From contig JAGAPX010000018.1 of NCBI GenBank assembly GCA_017623055.1, positions 62,001-126,000 of the forward strand: a DNA stretch of 64,000 nucleotides. The letters run 5' to 3'. A program made the position numbers and the translations under genes. Shown piece by piece: positions 62,247-64,000 of this stretch. The stretch comes from Phascolarctobacterium sp. GTDB taxonomy: Bacteria > Bacillota > Negativicutes > Acidaminococcales > Acidaminococcaceae. The notes beneath the pieces were generated by a model that did not search any database, was not told the DNA's origin, and was given only the letters and a program-made list of their open reading frames with translations. Position 1 is the stretch's first letter; each line of letters begins with the position of its first letter.

Positions 62247-63434
62247 CTCTTTGAGCTGGGCGAGTACTTCGTCCAGCTTTTCTTGCCAATTGGGGCAAAA
62301 ATCTGCGCCACCTTGAGCACCGTCAGGCTTACCTCCGCCGCGGCCGCCAAAGGTACCGTTTAACAGCTTAATGTAAGAGCGGCAGTCGCCTGCTGTATTT
62401 TTGCCTAAAGCTACAAAATAACTGATGCGTTCCGGTTGCACTGCCAAAACTACGCTGACAACATTTTCCAAAGCGCCAAGCTTGGGCATAAGGTTCTTAC
62501 CATTCTTCGCATCATCTAAAACTAAATGCAAAAGCTTCGCGCCATCCGCACGAACTTCCGCCTCTGCCAAAGTTTCTTGGAGCTCAATATCAAGAAGCTT
62601 GGCAGTTTTTTCTTTTACCACTTCTACTAAATTAGAAATTTCTTCTTTCATCTTGGCAAAGCGTTCAGGCACCTCGTCAACTTTGGAAGAAAGATTGGTC
62701 GCCAGATTATGGAGAATGTTATTTTTCTTAGCGTAATCTGCCATGGCACGAGCGCCACACAAAATCTCCAAACGTTGACCTTGCTTACGACGTTCTGCAC
62801 GAATAATTTTCATACAGCCAACCATTCCCGTAAACGGAGGATGAGTTCCGCAACAAGTACAAACGTCAGCACCTTCTACCGCTACAATGCGAAGAATGCC
62901 TTTCAAATTAGCATTAAACTTACGCATGGGAAGCTTCGCTGCTTCTTCGCTTTCTAAATTCAAAACATTGATGGGACGATTTTCCCAGATGATTGCGTTA
63001 GTAGCCTGTTCTACTTGTAAAAGCTCCTCTTCTGTCAAAGCTTTGTCCAAGTCTACAGTTACGAAGTCCTCGTTCATGTGAAAGCCAATATTTTGAGAAT
63101 CAAAAAGCTTCCAGCACACGAAGGAAAGGATGTGCTCGCCACAATGTTGTTGCATTCTGTCAAGGCGTACTGCCCAATCCAAGGTTACAGTAACTTGCGC
63201 ACCAACTTCCAGCGGTTGGTCACACTCATGGAAAATGCGGCCTTCCTTTTCGCTAGCGTGAAGCACGTTTACATCGTTAATCTTTCCTCTATCACTTAAC
63301 TGTCCGCCACCTTCGGGAAAGATGACAGTTCTATCAAGCTCCACCAAAAACTTGCCGTCTTTTTCCTCGCAGGCAAGTACGGTAGCAGTACATTCTTTAA
63401 GCATTACGTTATCGTTATATAATTTATCGGTCAT
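62241..63434 (-). CDS. Alanyl-tRNA editing protein (AlaX, with DHHA1 domain)
   Basis: A 397-residue trans-editing factor. The N-terminal AlaRS-like editing domain has RTVIFPEGGGQLSDRG, QQHCGEHILS (the HxxxH zinc ligands near residue 97) and CTCCGTHPPFTG (CxxxH near 195). The C-terminal 120 residues are a DHHA1 domain ending FGGRGGGKPDGAQGG. It hydrolyses Ser-tRNA(Ala) or Gly-tRNA(Ala). It lacks the AlaRS catalytic core. GAGGAGG stands before the ATG. Confidence 0.92.
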   Translation of the reverse strand: MTDKLYNDNVMLKECTATVLACEEKDGKFLVELDRTVIFPEGGGQLSDRGKINDVNVLHASEKEGRIFHECDQPLEVGAQVTVTLDWAVRLDRMQQHCGEHILSFVCWKLFDSQNIGFHMNEDFVTVDLDKALTEEELLQVEQATNAIIWENRPINVLNLESEEAAKLPMRKFNANLKGILRIVAVEGADVCTCCGTHPPFTGMVGCMKIIRAERRKQGQRLEILCGARAMADYAKKNNILHNLATNLSSKVDEVPERFAKMKEEISNLVEVVKEKTAKLLDIELQETLAEAEVRADGAKLLHLVLDDAKNGKNLMPKLGALENVVSVVLAVQPERISYFVALGKNTAGDCRSYIKLLNGTFGGRGGGKPDGAQGGADFCPNWQEKLDEVLAQLKEL

Positions 63435-63480
63435 GTTCTAACCTCCTCAGACATTCATTCTATCACTTTAACAGTATCTA

Positions 63481-63489
63481 TGTTATAAT
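63481..63489 (+). promoter_or_regulatory. Extended -10 promoter of the HAD gene
   Basis: TGTTATAAT, about 43 bases before the start codon. This is the same nine bases as at the pcrA and ttcA-like promoters. Confidence 0.5.
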
Positions 63490-63531
63490 AGTTTTGTTGT
63501 TTAGGCAAATTTTCTCTAAGGAGTTTTAAAT

Positions 63532-64000
63532 ATGTTCAAAAATATTCTTTTCGATTTAGACGGAACCCTAACTGATTCTGCTGAAGGCATTACCAAAAGT
63601 ATGCAGGCAGCACTACTTGCCATTGGCATTGACGAACCTGATTTAAACGAGCTGAAAAAATTTATCGGACCGCCTCTGCGTGGTAGCATGGTTAAATTTT
63701 ACAACTCCACTCCTGACGAAGTACAAAAGGCTCTAGAAGTTTATCGTGAACGCTACACCAGAGTTGGCTGGGCAGAAAATAAAGCTTACCCCGGAATGGT
63801 GGAGCTTTGTCGAGATTTGCAAGCCGCAGGCTTTAGAACTGGTATGTGCACCGCAAAACCGGAGTTCTTCGCCGTACCTATTGCAGAAAAATTTGGTTTT
63901 AAGCCTTATTTAGAGACCATTACTGGCGCAACCCTTGACGGCAGTATGGATGACAAAGCCCAAGTTGTAGAACTTTCCTTGAAAAAATGGAACATCCTTA
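63532..64000 (+). CDS. HAD-superfamily hydrolase, phosphoglycolate phosphatase type (partial)
   Basis: The frame starts at ATG 63532 behind AAGGAG and runs off the window after 156 residues. The HAD motif I is FDLDGTLTDSAEG (about residues 6-18), motif II is GMCTAKPE (near 104), and the cap shows IGPPLRGSMVKFY. It resembles the Gph/PpaX branch, acting on phosphoglycolate or pyrophosphate; the substrate is not determinable here. Confidence 0.9.
   Translation, partial: MFKNILFDLDGTLTDSAEGITKSMQAALLAIGIDEPDLNELKKFIGPPLRGSMVKFYNSTPDEVQKALEVYRERYTRVGWAENKAYPGMVELCRDLQAAGFRTGMCTAKPEFFAVPIAEKFGFKPYLETITGATLDGSMDDKAQVVELSLKKWNIL

Overview
The window looks like an origin-proximal stretch of chromosome from a diderm Firmicute of the class Negativicutes. 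Outer-membrane genes (a FadL-type channel at 43540-44817 and a small beta-barrel at 50936-51544) sit beside Gram-positive-type genes: a BofA homologue, a SpoVB-like flippase, RNase M5 with a 3D/G5 protein, an S-box riboswitch and FakA/DegV. The gene order tRNA-Ser / SRP RNA / dnaX / ybaB / recR / bofA and the trio 3D-protein / rnmV / rsmA both resemble the Bacillus subtilis origin region. Two ParB parS-type sites (13723-13738 and 57318-57333) agree with that placement. The genus cannot be fixed from the sequence alone.

Layout. 1-2917 (+): end of an unidentified gene, then a partner-switching set (STAS antagonist, PP2C phosphatase, anti-sigma kinase). 3025-8907 (-): group-B-like [FeFe] hydrogenase, AzgA purine permease, adenine deaminase and a DUF815 ATPase, apparently one operon. 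9133-9825 (+): phosphoesterase. 9887-13594 (-): pseudopilin / type II secretion-like cluster without an ATPase gene. 13765-21580 (-): a complete histidine operon headed by a TrpR-like gene, with HisZ and HisG fused; its terminator hairpin contains a parS site. 21747-24686 (+): SAM-I riboswitch and metNIQ. 24952-27250 (-): AT-rich accessory segment with a toxin-antitoxin pair, a vWA protein and a macro-domain protein. 27307-28199 (-): split LysO exporter. 28275-30782 (-): FakA and DegV. 31099-32874 (-): LCP protein and Nudix hydrolase. 33010-35219 (-): dicarboxylate/amino-acid symporter and pyridoxine kinase. 35253-38742 (-): bofA, recR, ybaB, dnaX, SRP RNA, tRNA-Ser. 38880-43387 (-): EFR1 flavodoxin/ferredoxin, two tandem FAD-linked 2-hydroxyacid dehydrogenases and a stress protein. 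43540-48266 (-): FadL, rsmA, rnmV, 3D protein and a GltD-like oxidoreductase. 48462-49145 (+): purC. 49197-50792 (-): flippase. 50936-51544 (+): small porin. 51607-52500 (-): Fic protein in an AT-rich segment between near-identical terminators. 52638-57116 (-): ligA and pcrA. 57373-58549 (+): TtcA-like and DUF805. 58590-59402 (-): map. 59538-62246 (+): DedA, threonine aldolase, azlCD. 62241-63434 (-): AlaX. 63532-end (+): a truncated HAD phosphatase.

Most of the window is housekeeping. The parts most worth a second look are the parS site buried in the his terminator, the Fic cassette with three upstream repeats and duplicated flanking terminators, two long imperfect hairpins (21958-22080 and 54709-54881), the HisZ-HisG fusion, the hydrogenase in a purine-salvage operon, the ATPase-less pilin cluster and the macro/vWA pair. 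I saw no CRISPR array, transposase, phage gene or rRNA operon. Stretches over 300 bases without protein genes are 21581-22117 (his and met promoters, riboswitch, long hairpin), 30783-31098 (a degV promoter and an LCP-gene terminator, otherwise nothing recognised) and 38384-38879 (RNA genes and terminators).
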